Of a stretch of DNA of 64,000 nucleotides, positions 40,195-49,588 are shown piece by piece. The notes beneath the pieces are model-generated. The model was not told where the DNA came from, did not search any database, and saw only the letters and a list, made by a program, of their open reading frames with translations. Position 1 is the stretch's first letter; each line of letters begins with the position of its first letter. The DNA comes from an uncultured Bacteroidales bacterium. GTDB lineage: Bacteria > Bacteroidota > Bacteroidia > Bacteroidales > UBA932. The translations under genes and the position numbers were made by a program. Where the stretch lies: NCBI GenBank assembly GCA_944326355.1, contig CALVDO010000009.1, positions 28,004 through 92,003 of the forward strand. Direction: 5' to 3'.

Positions 40195-41415
40195 CTATTC
40201 GTATCTCAGCGCGTCGATAGGATCGAGTGCGGCGGCTTTCTTGGCCGGATACCAGCCGAAGAATACGCCTGTGACGGTACATACCAGAAATGATATGACT
40301 ACGCTCCACGGCTGTATCGCCACGGGCCAGTTGCCCACAAGCCTCACGATAGCGCTGGCCCCGCATCCGGTCAGTATGCCGATGATGCCGCCGGTGATGC
40401 TTATCAGAATCGCCTCGATCAGGAATTGGGTCAGGATGTCGATCCCTCTGGCTCCCACGGACATTCTCAGGCCGATCTCCTTCGTCCTTTCCGTCACTGA
40501 CACATACATTATGTTCATGATGCCGATGCCTCCCACAAGCAGCGAGATGCCGGCGATGCAGGCGAGCAGGGTGGTGAGAAGGTTGGTGGTGTTGTTGAGT
40601 ATCTGGCTGAGCTCCTGCTGGGTCCTGATCATGAAGTCGTTGTCATCGCCGTCCTTGAGCTTGTGCTGTCTGCGGAGTATCGACTCTATGTCGGCCGTGG
40701 CGAGATCCGTCATCTCTTCCGCAATGGCCGAGGCGAATATGCCCTCGAGGTAATTGATCGCGCGAAATCTCTTCATTACCGTGGTGTACGGGGCAAGCAC
40801 GATGTCGTCCTGGTCCATGCCCATCGAGTTGTAGCCCTTCGCTTCGAGCACTCCGATGACCTTCAGAGGGACCTGATTGAGCCTTATGATCTTGCCGACG
40901 GGATTCGTCCCGTCCGGGAAGAGATTATCGACTATCGTGGCTCCTATGACGCAGACTTTGGCTGACTGTCGCACGTCTGTCTCGGTAAACATCTCTCCGC
41001 TGCTTATCTCCAGCTGACGTATGCTGATGTAGTCCGTGCTCACTCCGCTGACTGAGGACGGATAGTTGTTGTTGCCGCATATCAGCTGTCCGGAGACGGT
41101 CACGTTCGGGCTCAGGCCGGCAAGAAACAGACTTTCCTTGCGAAGCACCTCGTAATCGGCCTCCTTCAGGGTCTGCATCTCGGACGGGTCCAGCCGGACG
41201 CCGCCTCTGCGCTCTCCGCCCGGATGTATCATGATTATGTTCGAGCCCATGCCTGAGATCTCGTTCTGAATGTTTTTCTTCGCGCCTTGTCCAAGTGCTA
41301 TCATTGTAATTACGGCCGCAACGCCGATGATGATGCCGAGCATTGTCAGAAATGCTCTCATCTTATTGTTGGATAGCGCTTTCAGCGATATTTTGAAAAG
41401 ATTTGTCCAGTTCAT
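40195..41415 (-). CDS. MacB-like ABC transporter permease
   Basis: FtsX/MacB-family permease of 406 residues with four transmembrane helices: one near the N-terminus (MRAFLTMLGIIIGVAAVITMI) and three near the C-terminus (LLACIAGISLLVGGIGIMNIMYVSVTERTKEIGLRM in pieces, then two more). A large periplasmic domain lies between (about residues 60-270). The closing PAKKAAALDPIDALRYE is typical. The Met at 41415 starts the family sequence MNWTNLFKISLKAL; the longer frame to 41481 overlaps the ATPase gene. With the ATPase, adaptor and TolC genes it would form a tripartite efflux pump for drugs, peptides or lipids. Confidence 0.93.
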   Translation of the reverse strand: MNWTNLFKISLKALSNNKMRAFLTMLGIIIGVAAVITMIALGQGAKKNIQNEISGMGSNIIMIHPGGERRGGVRLDPSEMQTLKEADYEVLRKESLFLAGLSPNVTVSGQLICGNNNYPSSVSGVSTDYISIRQLEISSGEMFTETDVRQSAKVCVIGATIVDNLFPDGTNPVGKIIRLNQVPLKVIGVLEAKGYNSMGMDQDDIVLAPYTTVMKRFRAINYLEGIFASAIAEEMTDLATADIESILRRQHKLKDGDDNDFMIRTQQELSQILNNTTNLLTTLLACIAGISLLVGGIGIMNIMYVSVTERTKEIGLRMSVGARGIDILTQFLIEAILISITGGIIGILTGCGASAIVRLVGNWPVAIQPWSVVISFLVCTVTGVFFGWYPAKKAAALDPIDALRYE

Positions 41416-41443
41416 CTGCCATAGTTTTGTCTGCCGTGCCGGC

Positions 41444-42196
41444 CTATTCGGCTTCATCGTCATTGACCGGAAGTTCCGCAAGCGTCTTTTCGGCCGAAAG
41501 TATATTGCCGTTGATCTTGTCTTCGATGATGTGACCGTCCATCAGCCTGATGTTTCTGCTGCTGTATGAGGCGATTTCCGGGTTGTGGGTCACGAAGATT
41601 ATCGTCCTGCCTTCGGCGTGAAGCTTCTGGAACAGCACAAGAATCTCAAATGAAGTCCTCGAGTCGAGGTTTCCTGTGGCCTCGTCTGCGAGTATTACGG
41701 CCGGGTCGTTGACCAGGGCTCTCGCGATGGCCACTCTCTGCATCTGTCCGCCGGACATCTGATTGGACTTGTGTTCCATCCTGTCTTCGAGTCCCACGGC
41801 CTTGAGCGCATCCACGGCTCTCCTTCTCCTTTCCGAGGAGCCTATCTCCGGATTGTACATCAGCGGCAGCTCCACGTTTTCTATTGCCGTAGTCTTCGGC
41901 AGGAGATTGTAGTTCTGAAAGACGAAGCCTATCTTCCTGTTGCGGAGAATGGCCCTCTTGTTCTTGGTCATCTTCCTCACTGAGATGCCGTCCAGATAAT
42001 ATTCACCCGATGTCGGAGTGTCCAGACAGCCGAGAATGTTCAGAAGCGTGGACTTTCCTGAGCCGGACGATCCCATTATCGTCACGAACTCTCCCTCGCG
42101 GATGCTGAACGACACGCCGCGCAGGGCATGAACCGTCTCGTCGCCGACGATGAATTCGCGTTTTATGTTCTGAAGTTCAATTACTTTCTTTTCCAT
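41444..42196 (-). CDS. MacB/LolD-type ABC transporter ATPase
   Basis: 250-residue ATPase of the efflux pump. Walker A is GSSGSGKST, the Q-loop is VFQNYNLLP, the signature MSGGQMQRVAIARAL, and Walker B VILADEATGNLD (Ala in place of the usual Pro of DEPTGNLD). The H-loop is IFVTHNPE. It is separated from the adaptor gene by 76 nt and from the permease start by 28 nt. Confidence 0.94.
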   Translation of the reverse strand: MEKKVIELQNIKREFIVGDETVHALRGVSFSIREGEFVTIMGSSGSGKSTLLNILGCLDTPTSGEYYLDGISVRKMTKNKRAILRNRKIGFVFQNYNLLPKTTAIENVELPLMYNPEIGSSERRRRAVDALKAVGLEDRMEHKSNQMSGGQMQRVAIARALVNDPAVILADEATGNLDSRTSFEILVLFQKLHAEGRTIIFVTHNPEIASYSSRNIRLMDGHIIEDKINGNILSAEKTLAELPVNDDEAE

Positions 42197-42272
42197 TGCC
42201 TTTCTCCCGATCGATATGATTGTCCGTCATTCCGGATGTTCTCCTCCCGCCGGCCGGGCTTGCGGGCTCTGC

Positions 42273-43475
42273 CTACCTCGGCGGCCCCGGCATCATGCCC
42301 ATGCCGCCGCTTTTCTTGCCGGCCTTCTTTATCAGCTCCGTGAGATCGGCTCCTGCTACTATTTCAGTCCCTTCGTCTATCCCGCTGATGATTTCGGTCG
42401 AGACGCCGTCGGTAATGCCTGGCTGGACGGGAATCGCGGTGAAGATGTTTCCGCTCTTTGTCCACAGCTTGTATTCGCCCTCACAGTCGTTCACGATGTC
42501 GTTTTTGCCTATGAGCGGGGCCACCGGGGCGAATCTGAGCGCCTTCGACGGCACGCAGAGCACGTTCTCCCTCTCGTTGGTGTAGATGCTTATGTTGGCT
42601 GTGAGTCTCGGCTTGAGCTTGAGGTCCGGATTGTCCGCCGTGATGACGACCTCGTAGGTGACCACGCTTTCGGAGGTGCTTGAAGTGCTGACGGATGAAG
42701 AGCTTGAGGATGTGCTGCCGAGCCTTATCTGGGTAACGACCCCGTTGAATATGTCGTCAGGATAGGCGTCCACGCTGAATGTGGCTCTCTGCCCTTCTTT
42801 AACTCCGCCTATGTCAGCCTCGTCGACATCGGCCACAACCTGCATTCTGGTCAGGTCCGCCGCAAGGGTGAGCAGGGTAGGCGTCTCGAAGCCTGCTGCC
42901 ACCGTCTGTCCCTCCTCGACCGACCTGTCTATCACTATGCCGTCTATCGGGGACGTTATCGTCGCGTAGGAAAGGTTGCGTTTCGCTCTGGCGAGCTCGG
43001 CCTCGCTGCTGTGGAAGGCGCTTTTGGCCATCTCGTAGTTGTATTCGGCCTGCTCGTACTCGGCATCGCTTATCAGCTTCTTGGCATACAGCTCCCTGCT
43101 TCTGCCGAAATTTTTTTCCTGATATTTGTATTCCGCCTTGTTGCCGTCGTATGCGGCCTGCGCCGAGGCAACCTCGCTTTCGAGGGTGACCTTGTCCATC
43201 TCCGCTATTATCTGTCCCTGCTTCACGACAGAGTTATAGTCCACGAACAGTCTGTCGATTATGCCGGATACCTGTGTTCCGACCTGAACCTCAGTCACCG
43301 GGGCGACCGTGCCCGTGGCCGTGATGAATGTGGATATGTCGCCTCTTGACACTGTCGCGGTCTCGTATGTGAATCCCTGTTTCCCGCCCGGCTTTCTGAG
43401 CAGCAGGACCGCCGCTGCGGCTATGGCCACAATGACCGCGGTCCAGACGATGATCTTTTTCCCCCTTTTTTTCAT
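42273..43475 (-). CDS. Periplasmic adaptor (membrane fusion) protein
   Basis: HlyD/MacA-type adaptor of 400 residues linking the inner-membrane ABC pump with the TolC channel. It has an N-terminal membrane anchor (IIVWTAVIVAIAAAAVLLL), a lipoyl half-motif GTVAPVTEVQVGTQVSGIIDRL, a coiled-coil hairpin (SAQAAYDGNKAEYKYQEKNF, split), a second lipoyl half ITSPIDGIVIDRSVEEGQTV and beta-barrel regions. A Ser-rich stretch (about residues 258-272) interrupts the barrel. The C-terminus is Gly/Met/Pro-rich. Operon order TolC, adaptor, ATPase, permease. Confidence 0.94.
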   Translation of the reverse strand: MKKRGKKIIVWTAVIVAIAAAAVLLLRKPGGKQGFTYETATVSRGDISTFITATGTVAPVTEVQVGTQVSGIIDRLFVDYNSVVKQGQIIAEMDKVTLESEVASAQAAYDGNKAEYKYQEKNFGRSRELYAKKLISDAEYEQAEYNYEMAKSAFHSSEAELARAKRNLSYATITSPIDGIVIDRSVEEGQTVAAGFETPTLLTLAADLTRMQVVADVDEADIGGVKEGQRATFSVDAYPDDIFNGVVTQIRLGSTSSSSSSVSTSSTSESVVTYEVVITADNPDLKLKPRLTANISIYTNERENVLCVPSKALRFAPVAPLIGKNDIVNDCEGEYKLWTKSGNIFTAIPVQPGITDGVSTEIISGIDEGTEIVAGADLTELIKKAGKKSGGMGMMPGPPR

Positions 43476-43579
43476 GATGATGTCCTGTTGTTGTCTTTCT
43501 GTTGATTCTTCAATTGTCCTTGCCCTCTTTCATTTGTCCTTTTCCTCCTGCGGATTGCTCGGCGAGAGGCCTCAGGCTC

Positions 43580-44968
43580 TCAGAGAACTATCTCCAGACC
43601 CTGGTAGAAGCGCAGGAGCTGGATGTTCAGAAGTGCCATGTACTTGGCCTGCAGGAGCTGCTGTTCGGCACTGAGCAGGTTGTTCTTTTCTGTCAGAAGT
43701 TCCACCGTGTTCTTCATGCCGAGGTTAAACTGCTCGCTGACGAGGTCGTAGCTGGTCTTTGAGCTCATGACCTGTTCTGTGGCCGCAGCATATTGCTGCT
43801 GTGCGCTGTAGGCGTCGAGCCACAGGTTTTCGATGGTCCTGTAGAGCTCTTTTCTCGTCTCGACGAAGCTCAGCTTTGTCGACTCGAGCTGGAGCTCCGC
43901 CTTCTCCACTGCGCTCCTTGTCTGCCTGTTGCTGAATATCGGAACGCTGAGGGTCAGCCCCACAGAGTTGTTCCATCCGTTCTTTATCTGTTCTCCGAAA
44001 GTGAAGTCGGTGCCGCTGGTGTGATTGGTCCCGATGCCGGCGCTGAGGCTCAGGGTCGGGTAGTATGACGATTTCGCTATCTTGACGTCGAGCTCCGCGA
44101 CAGATATGTCGAGCCTGCCGGACTCTATCTCCGGCCTTATTCCCATGGCGTTCTGGAATACGGCCTCCTTGTCGGGGAGAGGGGAGAGGATGAGGCTTTC
44201 GTCGATATGAGGAAGCAGAAGCGACATCTCCTCCGGCCCCTCGAGCTCGAGAAGCTGCTTCAGCTGAAGCTTGTAGTCCTGGAGCGTGGCTCTTGCCGAC
44301 ACGAGCTGGTAGTTGTCGTTGCTTACCTGCGCCTGAAGCTGGGCGTAGTCGGCGGCAGATATGCTGCCTGCCTCAAGCAGCTCCTTTCCTCTGGCGCACT
44401 GTGCCCTGCTCACTTCGAGAGTGTTCTCGTTGACCTTTACGGATTCATCGGCATAGAGTATCTGCACATAGACCTGCGCGATGTTTTCCATTATGCTGTT
44501 GGCGGAGTTCTCGATGTCCAGGCCTGCTATCCTGATGTTGATGTCCTCCTGCTTGATGGTCTTGCGGTTGCGTCCCCCTGCGTAGAGGTCCCATCTGGCG
44601 TCAAGCCCGTAGTTGCCGGTATAGCTGGTGCTGTTTTCGGTGTGTATGATCTCAGTGCCGCTGACCGTGCTGCCCGAATCCTGATACGGCCTGTTGATCA
44701 GGGCCTGGCTTGTGCTGAATGACAGGCTCGGGAACAGGGCGTTTTTCGCAGTCTTCCTGTCGATCATGGCGCTCTGTTCGGAAAGTCTGCTCTGCTTCAG
44801 GGAGATGTTTTCCTTCAGGGCGTATTCTATGCAGTCCTGCAGCGTCCATGTCTTCACTCCCGTTGAGGCGGTGTCGTCCGGTGACGGAATCGTCTCTACC
44901 ATGATATGTGCCGTGGAAGGCTGCATGCAGCAGAGAAGAACCGCTGCCGAAAAGCATATTTTCTTCAT
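43580..44968 (-). CDS. TolC-family outer-membrane efflux protein
   Basis: 462-residue outer-membrane channel of the tripartite pump. It has a signal peptide (ICFSAAVLLCCMQPSTA). Then follow the TolC-type repeats with long helices: TLQDCIEYALKENISLKQS near the start and TLSLSAGIGTNHTSG in the second half, closing with LSAEQQLLQAKYMALLNIQLLRFY. The Met at 44968 starts the signal peptide; the longer frame to 45034 adds a non-hydrophobic stretch. It is the first gene of the efflux operon. Confidence 0.93.
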   Translation of the reverse strand: MKKICFSAAVLLCCMQPSTAHIMVETIPSPDDTASTGVKTWTLQDCIEYALKENISLKQSRLSEQSAMIDRKTAKNALFPSLSFSTSQALINRPYQDSGSTVSGTEIIHTENSTSYTGNYGLDARWDLYAGGRNRKTIKQEDINIRIAGLDIENSANSIMENIAQVYVQILYADESVKVNENTLEVSRAQCARGKELLEAGSISAADYAQLQAQVSNDNYQLVSARATLQDYKLQLKQLLELEGPEEMSLLLPHIDESLILSPLPDKEAVFQNAMGIRPEIESGRLDISVAELDVKIAKSSYYPTLSLSAGIGTNHTSGTDFTFGEQIKNGWNNSVGLTLSVPIFSNRQTRSAVEKAELQLESTKLSFVETRKELYRTIENLWLDAYSAQQQYAAATEQVMSSKTSYDLVSEQFNLGMKNTVELLTEKNNLLSAEQQLLQAKYMALLNIQLLRFYQGLEIVL

Positions 44969-45096
44969 CGTTGATTGATTTTGTTGAGCCGGCGGATGTG
45001 CTTCAATGCGTGTGCCATAATTCCGGCATCTCATTGAAAATCGATAAAAATGGGATTTTTCACGACTTATCCCGCTTCGGACGGCGTATTTGTCCT

Positions 45097-45113
45097 CATG
45101 ACATCATGTCATG
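45097..45113. promoter_or_regulatory. 17-nt palindrome, operator-like
   Basis: CATGACAT-C-ATGTCATG, a perfect inverted repeat with one central base. It lies between the divergent efflux operon and the metallophosphoesterase gene, 24 nt upstream of the latter's -7 element. The same half-site ATGTCATG occurs in a palindrome at 57384-57395. Confidence 0.45.
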
Positions 45114-45137
45114 TGTCTAACCGAATGAAAAAATCAG

Positions 45138-45145
45138 TAAGTTTG
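45138..45145 (+). promoter_or_regulatory. -7 element deciding the metallophosphoesterase start
   Basis: TAAGTTTG, a full match to TAnnTTTG. Transcription would start near 45150, so upstream ATGs (45050, 45125) lie outside the transcript and the ATG at 45176 is the likely start. Confidence 0.55.
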
Positions 45146-45175
45146 CACCCCGAAACATACGACGCGAAAACAGAC

Positions 45176-46180
45176 ATGTTCGTCACTTTAACCGCCATAG
45201 CGGCCGCTCTTCTGGCCGTACTCATTCTCGCGGCCCTGGTCGCCGGAGTAGCAGCCCTGTTCGGGGCGTCATTCGTAAAGGTCTTCAGAAAGGGGCTCTG
45301 GGGACTGCTTCTTCCCCCGCTGATGTTCTTATACGGCATGTTCATCGGGAGGAACGCATATCAGGTTAAAGAGGTGACTGTCACTGATCCGCGCCTGCCG
45401 GAGAGTTTCGAGGGCTACAGGATGGTGCAGATTTCGGACTTGCATCTGGCGTCGTTCCGCCACAGGGAGCGTTCTCTGGAGAAGGCTGTGGAAAAGATAG
45501 CCGCTCTGAGTCCCGACATGATAGTATTTACGGGAGACCTGGTCACTTCAGGGCCGGAGGAAATCGCCGGATTCGAGCCGGTGCTCTCTTCTCTGAAGGC
45601 TCCGGACGGGGTGTATTCCGTGCTCGGCAATCATGACTACTGCGTCTACCGCCATTGGGATTCGGACTCTCTCCGTCTTGAAGCCGTGGAGAAGGTGGTC
45701 GGGATGGAGCGCTCGGCCGGATGGAGCGTGCTCATGAATGAGAATGTCCGCGTGGTCAGGCCTTCCGTTTCGGAAGCCGGGGGCTCGGACACGCTGTCTG
45801 TCATAGGGGTGGAGAACATTTCAGGACACTCCTTCTTCCGGTCTTATGGGGATCTGGACAGGGCGATGGAGGGAGCAGCCGGCTTCAAGGTGCTGCTGAG
45901 CCATGATCCGACTCACTGGCGCACGGCCGCGGCACAGTATCCCGACATCGCCCTCACCCTTTCGGGCCACACTCACGCCATGCAGCTGTCTGTCTTCGGG
46001 TGGAGCCCGAGCAGCCTGATGTACAAGGAGTACAGGGGGCTTTATGAGAAGTGGGGGAAAGATGGCGCAAATCGCCTGTATGTGAACATCGGTCTCGGGG
46101 AAACGGCCATTCCTGCGCGTTTCGGAGCGAGGCCGGAGATAACGCTTGTCAAGTTTTCAGGAGGAAATCGGACGGAGTGA
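45176..46180 (+). CDS. Membrane-anchored metallophosphoesterase, YkuE-like
   Basis: 334 residues from the chosen start. Two N-terminal membrane helices (AAALLAVLILAALVAGVAALF, in part, then LLLPPLMFLYGMFI) anchor a calcineurin-like phosphoesterase domain. Metal-site motifs are QISDLHLASFRHRE, FTGDLVTSG, LGNHDYC, LLSHDPTHW and LSGHTHAMQL, the complete set of the family. Relatives hydrolyse UDP-diacylglucosamine or other phospho-compounds; the substrate is not known here. The active domain may face either side; the helices do not decide it. It ends 37 nt before ppk1. Confidence 0.88.
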   Translation: MFVTLTAIAAALLAVLILAALVAGVAALFGASFVKVFRKGLWGLLLPPLMFLYGMFIGRNAYQVKEVTVTDPRLPESFEGYRMVQISDLHLASFRHRERSLEKAVEKIAALSPDMIVFTGDLVTSGPEEIAGFEPVLSSLKAPDGVYSVLGNHDYCVYRHWDSDSLRLEAVEKVVGMERSAGWSVLMNENVRVVRPSVSEAGGSDTLSVIGVENISGHSFFRSYGDLDRAMEGAAGFKVLLSHDPTHWRTAAAQYPDIALTLSGHTHAMQLSVFGWSPSSLMYKEYRGLYEKWGKDGANRLYVNIGLGETAIPARFGARPEITLVKFSGGNRTE

Positions 46181-46217
46181 GCCGATTTTTTGTTATATTG
46201 CTCAAAATTGTGACTGT

Positions 46218-48443
46218 ATGGGCAGCAATAAGAAATCCAGACCTTACCTTGAGAGAGACGTCAGCTGGATGTACTTCAACAGGAGGATTCTGCAGGAGGC
46301 TGAAAAGCCTGATGTGCCTCTGCTGGAGAGGCTTTCATTTCTCGGCATTTACTCAAACAATCTCGATGAGTTCTATCGTGTGAGGGTGGCCTCTCTCAAC
46401 AGAATCGCCGAATGGGGAGAGAAGTCGGGCGCCAGGGAGGCTCTTCTGGCCAAGAAGACCGTCAAGCAGATAGCCAGGCTCTACGGCCGCTATATGCGGG
46501 ACTACGGGAAGACCGTGAAGGAGATGTATTCGGAGCTGGCCTCAAGCGGAATATGTCTGATCGACGACAGGGAGGCGGATGAGGAGCAGAGGGAATTTCT
46601 GCGCTCGTATTACCATTCAAGTCTCGAGGGACTGATCCTGCCCGTGTCCTTCTCGTCGGTAAAGCATCTTGACCATGAGAGTGACGAGAGCATCTACATG
46701 GCCGTAAGGGCCGTGAGGACCACGCTTTCCGGGAAGCCGTCCTACGACTATTCCTATTTCGAACTTCCGGTGCAGGAATGCGGCCGCTTCATCCGGCTTC
46801 CGGACAGGGACGGCCGTCATTATATAATGTATCTTGACGACGTGGTCAGGTGTTCCCTCGGATATGTGTTCGAGGGCATGGGCTACACTTCAATGGAGGC
46901 CTACGCCTTCAAGTTCACCAGAGACGCCGAGATGGAGATGGACGACGACAGGCGCAACGGCATTCTGCAGAAGGTGTCCAAGGGGCTGAAGAGCAGGAAG
47001 AAGGGCGAGCCGCTGAGAGTGCTTTACGATGAGGCGATGCCGGAGGATCTGCAGAGGAGGGTGATCAGCAAGCTCGATCTCGACAAGAATGACACTGTGG
47101 TGAAGAGCGGCCGCTATCACAACCATAAGGATCTGATGAAGTTTCCGGACTGCGGCAGGGCTGATCTGAAGTTCAGGCCGATGCCTCCAGTACGAAGGTC
47201 CGTGCTCGACGGGGAGGGCAGCATCCTCGGCAAGATAAGGATGCAGGACGGTTTTCTCCATGTGCCGTATCACAGCTTCTCCTCATTCATCAGAGTGCTC
47301 CATGAGGCGGCGATGAGCAGGGAGGTGGCCAGCATAAAGATCACCCTCTATCGTCTGGCCAAGGATTCCAAGGTGGTGCGCTCGCTGATCGGGGCTGCAC
47401 GCAACGGGAAGAAGGTCACCGTGGTCATAGAGCTTCTCGCAAGGTTCGACGAGGCGTCCAATATGGTGTGGGCCCAGAAACTTCAGGAGGCGGGGGTCAA
47501 GGTCATCTTCGGAGTCGAGGGACTTAAGGTGCATTCCAAGGTGGTCCACATAGGAATGAAGAGAGGGGCGGACATCGCCTGCATCAGCACCGGCAACTTT
47601 CATGAGGGGAATGCACGCAGCTATACTGACTGCATCATCATGACCGCCTCGCGCAGGATAACAAGGGAAGTGGACCAGCTTTTTGACTTCATAGAGAAGC
47701 CTTATCTTCCGATTCATTTCAAAGAGCTGCTCGTCTCGCCTAATGAGATGAAAAAGAAGTTCATATCGCTCCTCAATGCTGAGATCAGGAACAGCAGGGC
47801 CGGTCTGCCCGCCTATGTCAAGATGAAGCTCAATCACCTGACGGATCCTGTGATGGTGAAGAAGATATGCGAGGCTGCCGACGCGGGGGTAAAGTTTGGA
47901 ATAGTGGTGAGGGGCAACTGCTCTCTCGTCACGGAAGATCTGCCGAAAGGCTGCACGATAAGGATGAACGGCATCATAGACCGCTATCTTGAGCATTCGA
48001 GGATATTCGTCTTCGCCGCAGGAGGTCAGAACAAGGTGTTCATTGGCTCCGCCGACTGGATGCCGCGCAATCTGGACAACAGGATCGAGGTCGTGACGCC
48101 GGTCTATGATCCGACCATCAGGCAGGAAATGATCAGAATCGTGGATTACGGACTGAGGGACGTGCGTCAGGGACGTCTGGTGGACGGCTCGGGGCGGAAT
48201 CTGCCGTGGACGTGCGACAATCCGCTGCCTGTAGGCTCGCAGGAGGCTCTGTATGAGCATTATCTCCGCCTTGAAGAGGAAGAGTCCGGACGGGCTTTGG
48301 CCGGCTCCGTGGCAGCTGCCGGCGGAGAGGACGCAGAGAATGACTCCGTCATGTCAGGTGCCGGAGCGGCAGCCGAAAGCGTCGGACAGGATACGGAGGC
48401 GCCGGAAGACGCAGGAAAAGTAACCGGTACGCCGGAACAGTGA
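46218..48443 (+). CDS. ppk1: Polyphosphate kinase 1
   Basis: Makes inorganic polyphosphate from ATP, 741 residues. The N-terminal domain starts YLERDVSWMYFNRRILQEA and contains LSFLGIYSNNLDEFYRVRV. The two active-site histidines are His439 in LKVHSKVVHIG (the phosphorylated one) and His593 in LEHSRIFVFAAGG. The C-terminal end has SADWMPRNLDNRIEV. Residues 688-741 are a low-complexity tail rich in Ala, Gly, Glu and Asp beyond the usual end of the enzyme. The Met at 46218 is the family start; the frame to 46146 overlaps the upstream gene. The polyphosphatase gene follows after 66 nt. Confidence 0.97.
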   Translation: MGSNKKSRPYLERDVSWMYFNRRILQEAEKPDVPLLERLSFLGIYSNNLDEFYRVRVASLNRIAEWGEKSGAREALLAKKTVKQIARLYGRYMRDYGKTVKEMYSELASSGICLIDDREADEEQREFLRSYYHSSLEGLILPVSFSSVKHLDHESDESIYMAVRAVRTTLSGKPSYDYSYFELPVQECGRFIRLPDRDGRHYIMYLDDVVRCSLGYVFEGMGYTSMEAYAFKFTRDAEMEMDDDRRNGILQKVSKGLKSRKKGEPLRVLYDEAMPEDLQRRVISKLDLDKNDTVVKSGRYHNHKDLMKFPDCGRADLKFRPMPPVRRSVLDGEGSILGKIRMQDGFLHVPYHSFSSFIRVLHEAAMSREVASIKITLYRLAKDSKVVRSLIGAARNGKKVTVVIELLARFDEASNMVWAQKLQEAGVKVIFGVEGLKVHSKVVHIGMKRGADIACISTGNFHEGNARSYTDCIIMTASRRITREVDQLFDFIEKPYLPIHFKELLVSPNEMKKKFISLLNAEIRNSRAGLPAYVKMKLNHLTDPVMVKKICEAADAGVKFGIVVRGNCSLVTEDLPKGCTIRMNGIIDRYLEHSRIFVFAAGGQNKVFIGSADWMPRNLDNRIEVVTPVYDPTIRQEMIRIVDYGLRDVRQGRLVDGSGRNLPWTCDNPLPVGSQEALYEHYLRLEEEESGRALAGSVAAAGGEDAENDSVMSGAGAAAESVGQDTEAPEDAGKVTGTPEQ

Positions 48444-48509
48444 CCAGGAAAGCCGGAAAGGAAAGGAAAACGGGAAGCCGGAAAGGAGAATAGAAAAAAG
48501 GGACAGATT

Positions 48510-49442
48510 ATGGAAACTTCTGTGGAAAACGCTTCAGGGCGCGTGACTTATGCGGCGATAGACATAGGGTCCAACGCCGTGCGCCTGCTGATCAAGGAAC
48601 TTGAGGACGAGAACGGGCCGCGCTTCAGCAAGGTGCTGCTTCTGAGGGTGCCGCTAAGGCTCGGATTCGACGTCTTCGCCCATGGCAAGATATCGGAAAA
48701 GAGAGAGAAGGACATCGTGCGTCTGATGAAATGCTACCGACATCTGATGAAGATATATGAGGTGTCGGACTACCGTGCTTGCGCGACTTCTGCCATGAGG
48801 GATGCCTCCAACGGGTCTCAGATAATTAGAGACGTGGAGAAGAAGACGGGCATCAGGATCGAGATAATCGACGGTCAGGAGGAGGCACGCATGATCTACA
48901 ACAACCACATCGAGAACATGAAGGCGCGAAGCGGCAACTTCATGTATGTCGACGTCGGGGGAGGAAGCACGGAGATAAATCTTCTTGCCGACGGAGAGCT
49001 CGTCTGCTCACGCTCATATAATATAGGTACTGTGAGGATGCTCAATGAAGCCGTAGAGGAGAGCGAGAAGGTGAGGATGAAGAGGGACATGAGGGATCTG
49101 GCTCTCTCTTATCCCGGCATCAACATCATAGGCTCGGGAGGAAACATCAACAAGCTGTTCAAACTGGTCAAAGGGCGCGACAGACGCTACCCGCGCATGA
49201 GCGTGGCCTCTCTGCGGGAGCTCTACGATGAGCTGAAGCGGCTTTCGGTGAAGGAGCGCATGGAGACCTATGCCCTGAAGCCGGACCGCGCGGACGTGAT
49301 AGTGCCTGCAGGCGACATCTTCCTGACGGTTGCCGACCTCACTGGAGCACAGTACATATATGTGCCGGTGATAGGGCTTGCCGACGGCATCATCGACGGG
49401 CTTTATTCCAGAGACCGCAAGACAGGAATGGGACAGGCCTGA
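48510..49442 (+). CDS. Exopolyphosphatase, Ppx/GppA family
   Basis: Sugar-kinase/actin-fold phosphatase of 310 residues that degrades polyphosphate or pppGpp. Nucleotide/phosphate loops are AAIDIGSNAVRLLI, ACATSAMRDASNG, the DGQEEARMIYN helix, and YVDVGGGSTEINLL. The length corresponds to a Ppx without the C-terminal HD domain. It lies directly downstream of ppk1, so synthesis and breakdown of polyphosphate are encoded together. Confidence 0.93.
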   Translation: METSVENASGRVTYAAIDIGSNAVRLLIKELEDENGPRFSKVLLLRVPLRLGFDVFAHGKISEKREKDIVRLMKCYRHLMKIYEVSDYRACATSAMRDASNGSQIIRDVEKKTGIRIEIIDGQEEARMIYNNHIENMKARSGNFMYVDVGGGSTEINLLADGELVCSRSYNIGTVRMLNEAVEESEKVRMKRDMRDLALSYPGINIIGSGGNINKLFKLVKGRDRRYPRMSVASLRELYDELKRLSVKERMETYALKPDRADVIVPAGDIFLTVADLTGAQYIYVPVIGLADGIIDGLYSRDRKTGMGQA

Positions 49443-49551
49443 CGGGCCGGGGCGGGCCGGTTTCCGCCGATGACGAAAAATCCCCACCCACGGGGCGAAA
49501 ATTGGCATAAAAATATTCCTTCCGGAGAACATACGTAAGCGGAACTTTTCT

Positions 49552-49559
49552 TATCTTTG
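49552..49559 (+). promoter_or_regulatory. Putative -7 element of the glycine cleavage operon
   Basis: TATCTTTG, a match to TAnnTTTG, 29 nt before the lplA ATG. The -33 region has no clear TTTG. No glycine riboswitch was recognised in the 145-nt leader region. Confidence 0.5.
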
Positions 49560-49588
49560 AAAAATGTAACCGATAAGATGGGAAAAGA

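Noticed and set aside
49443..49588. Glycine riboswitch before the glycine cleavage operon
   Set aside because: The leader has a small hairpin (CCCC...GGGG) but none of the conserved riboswitch cores that I could recognise.
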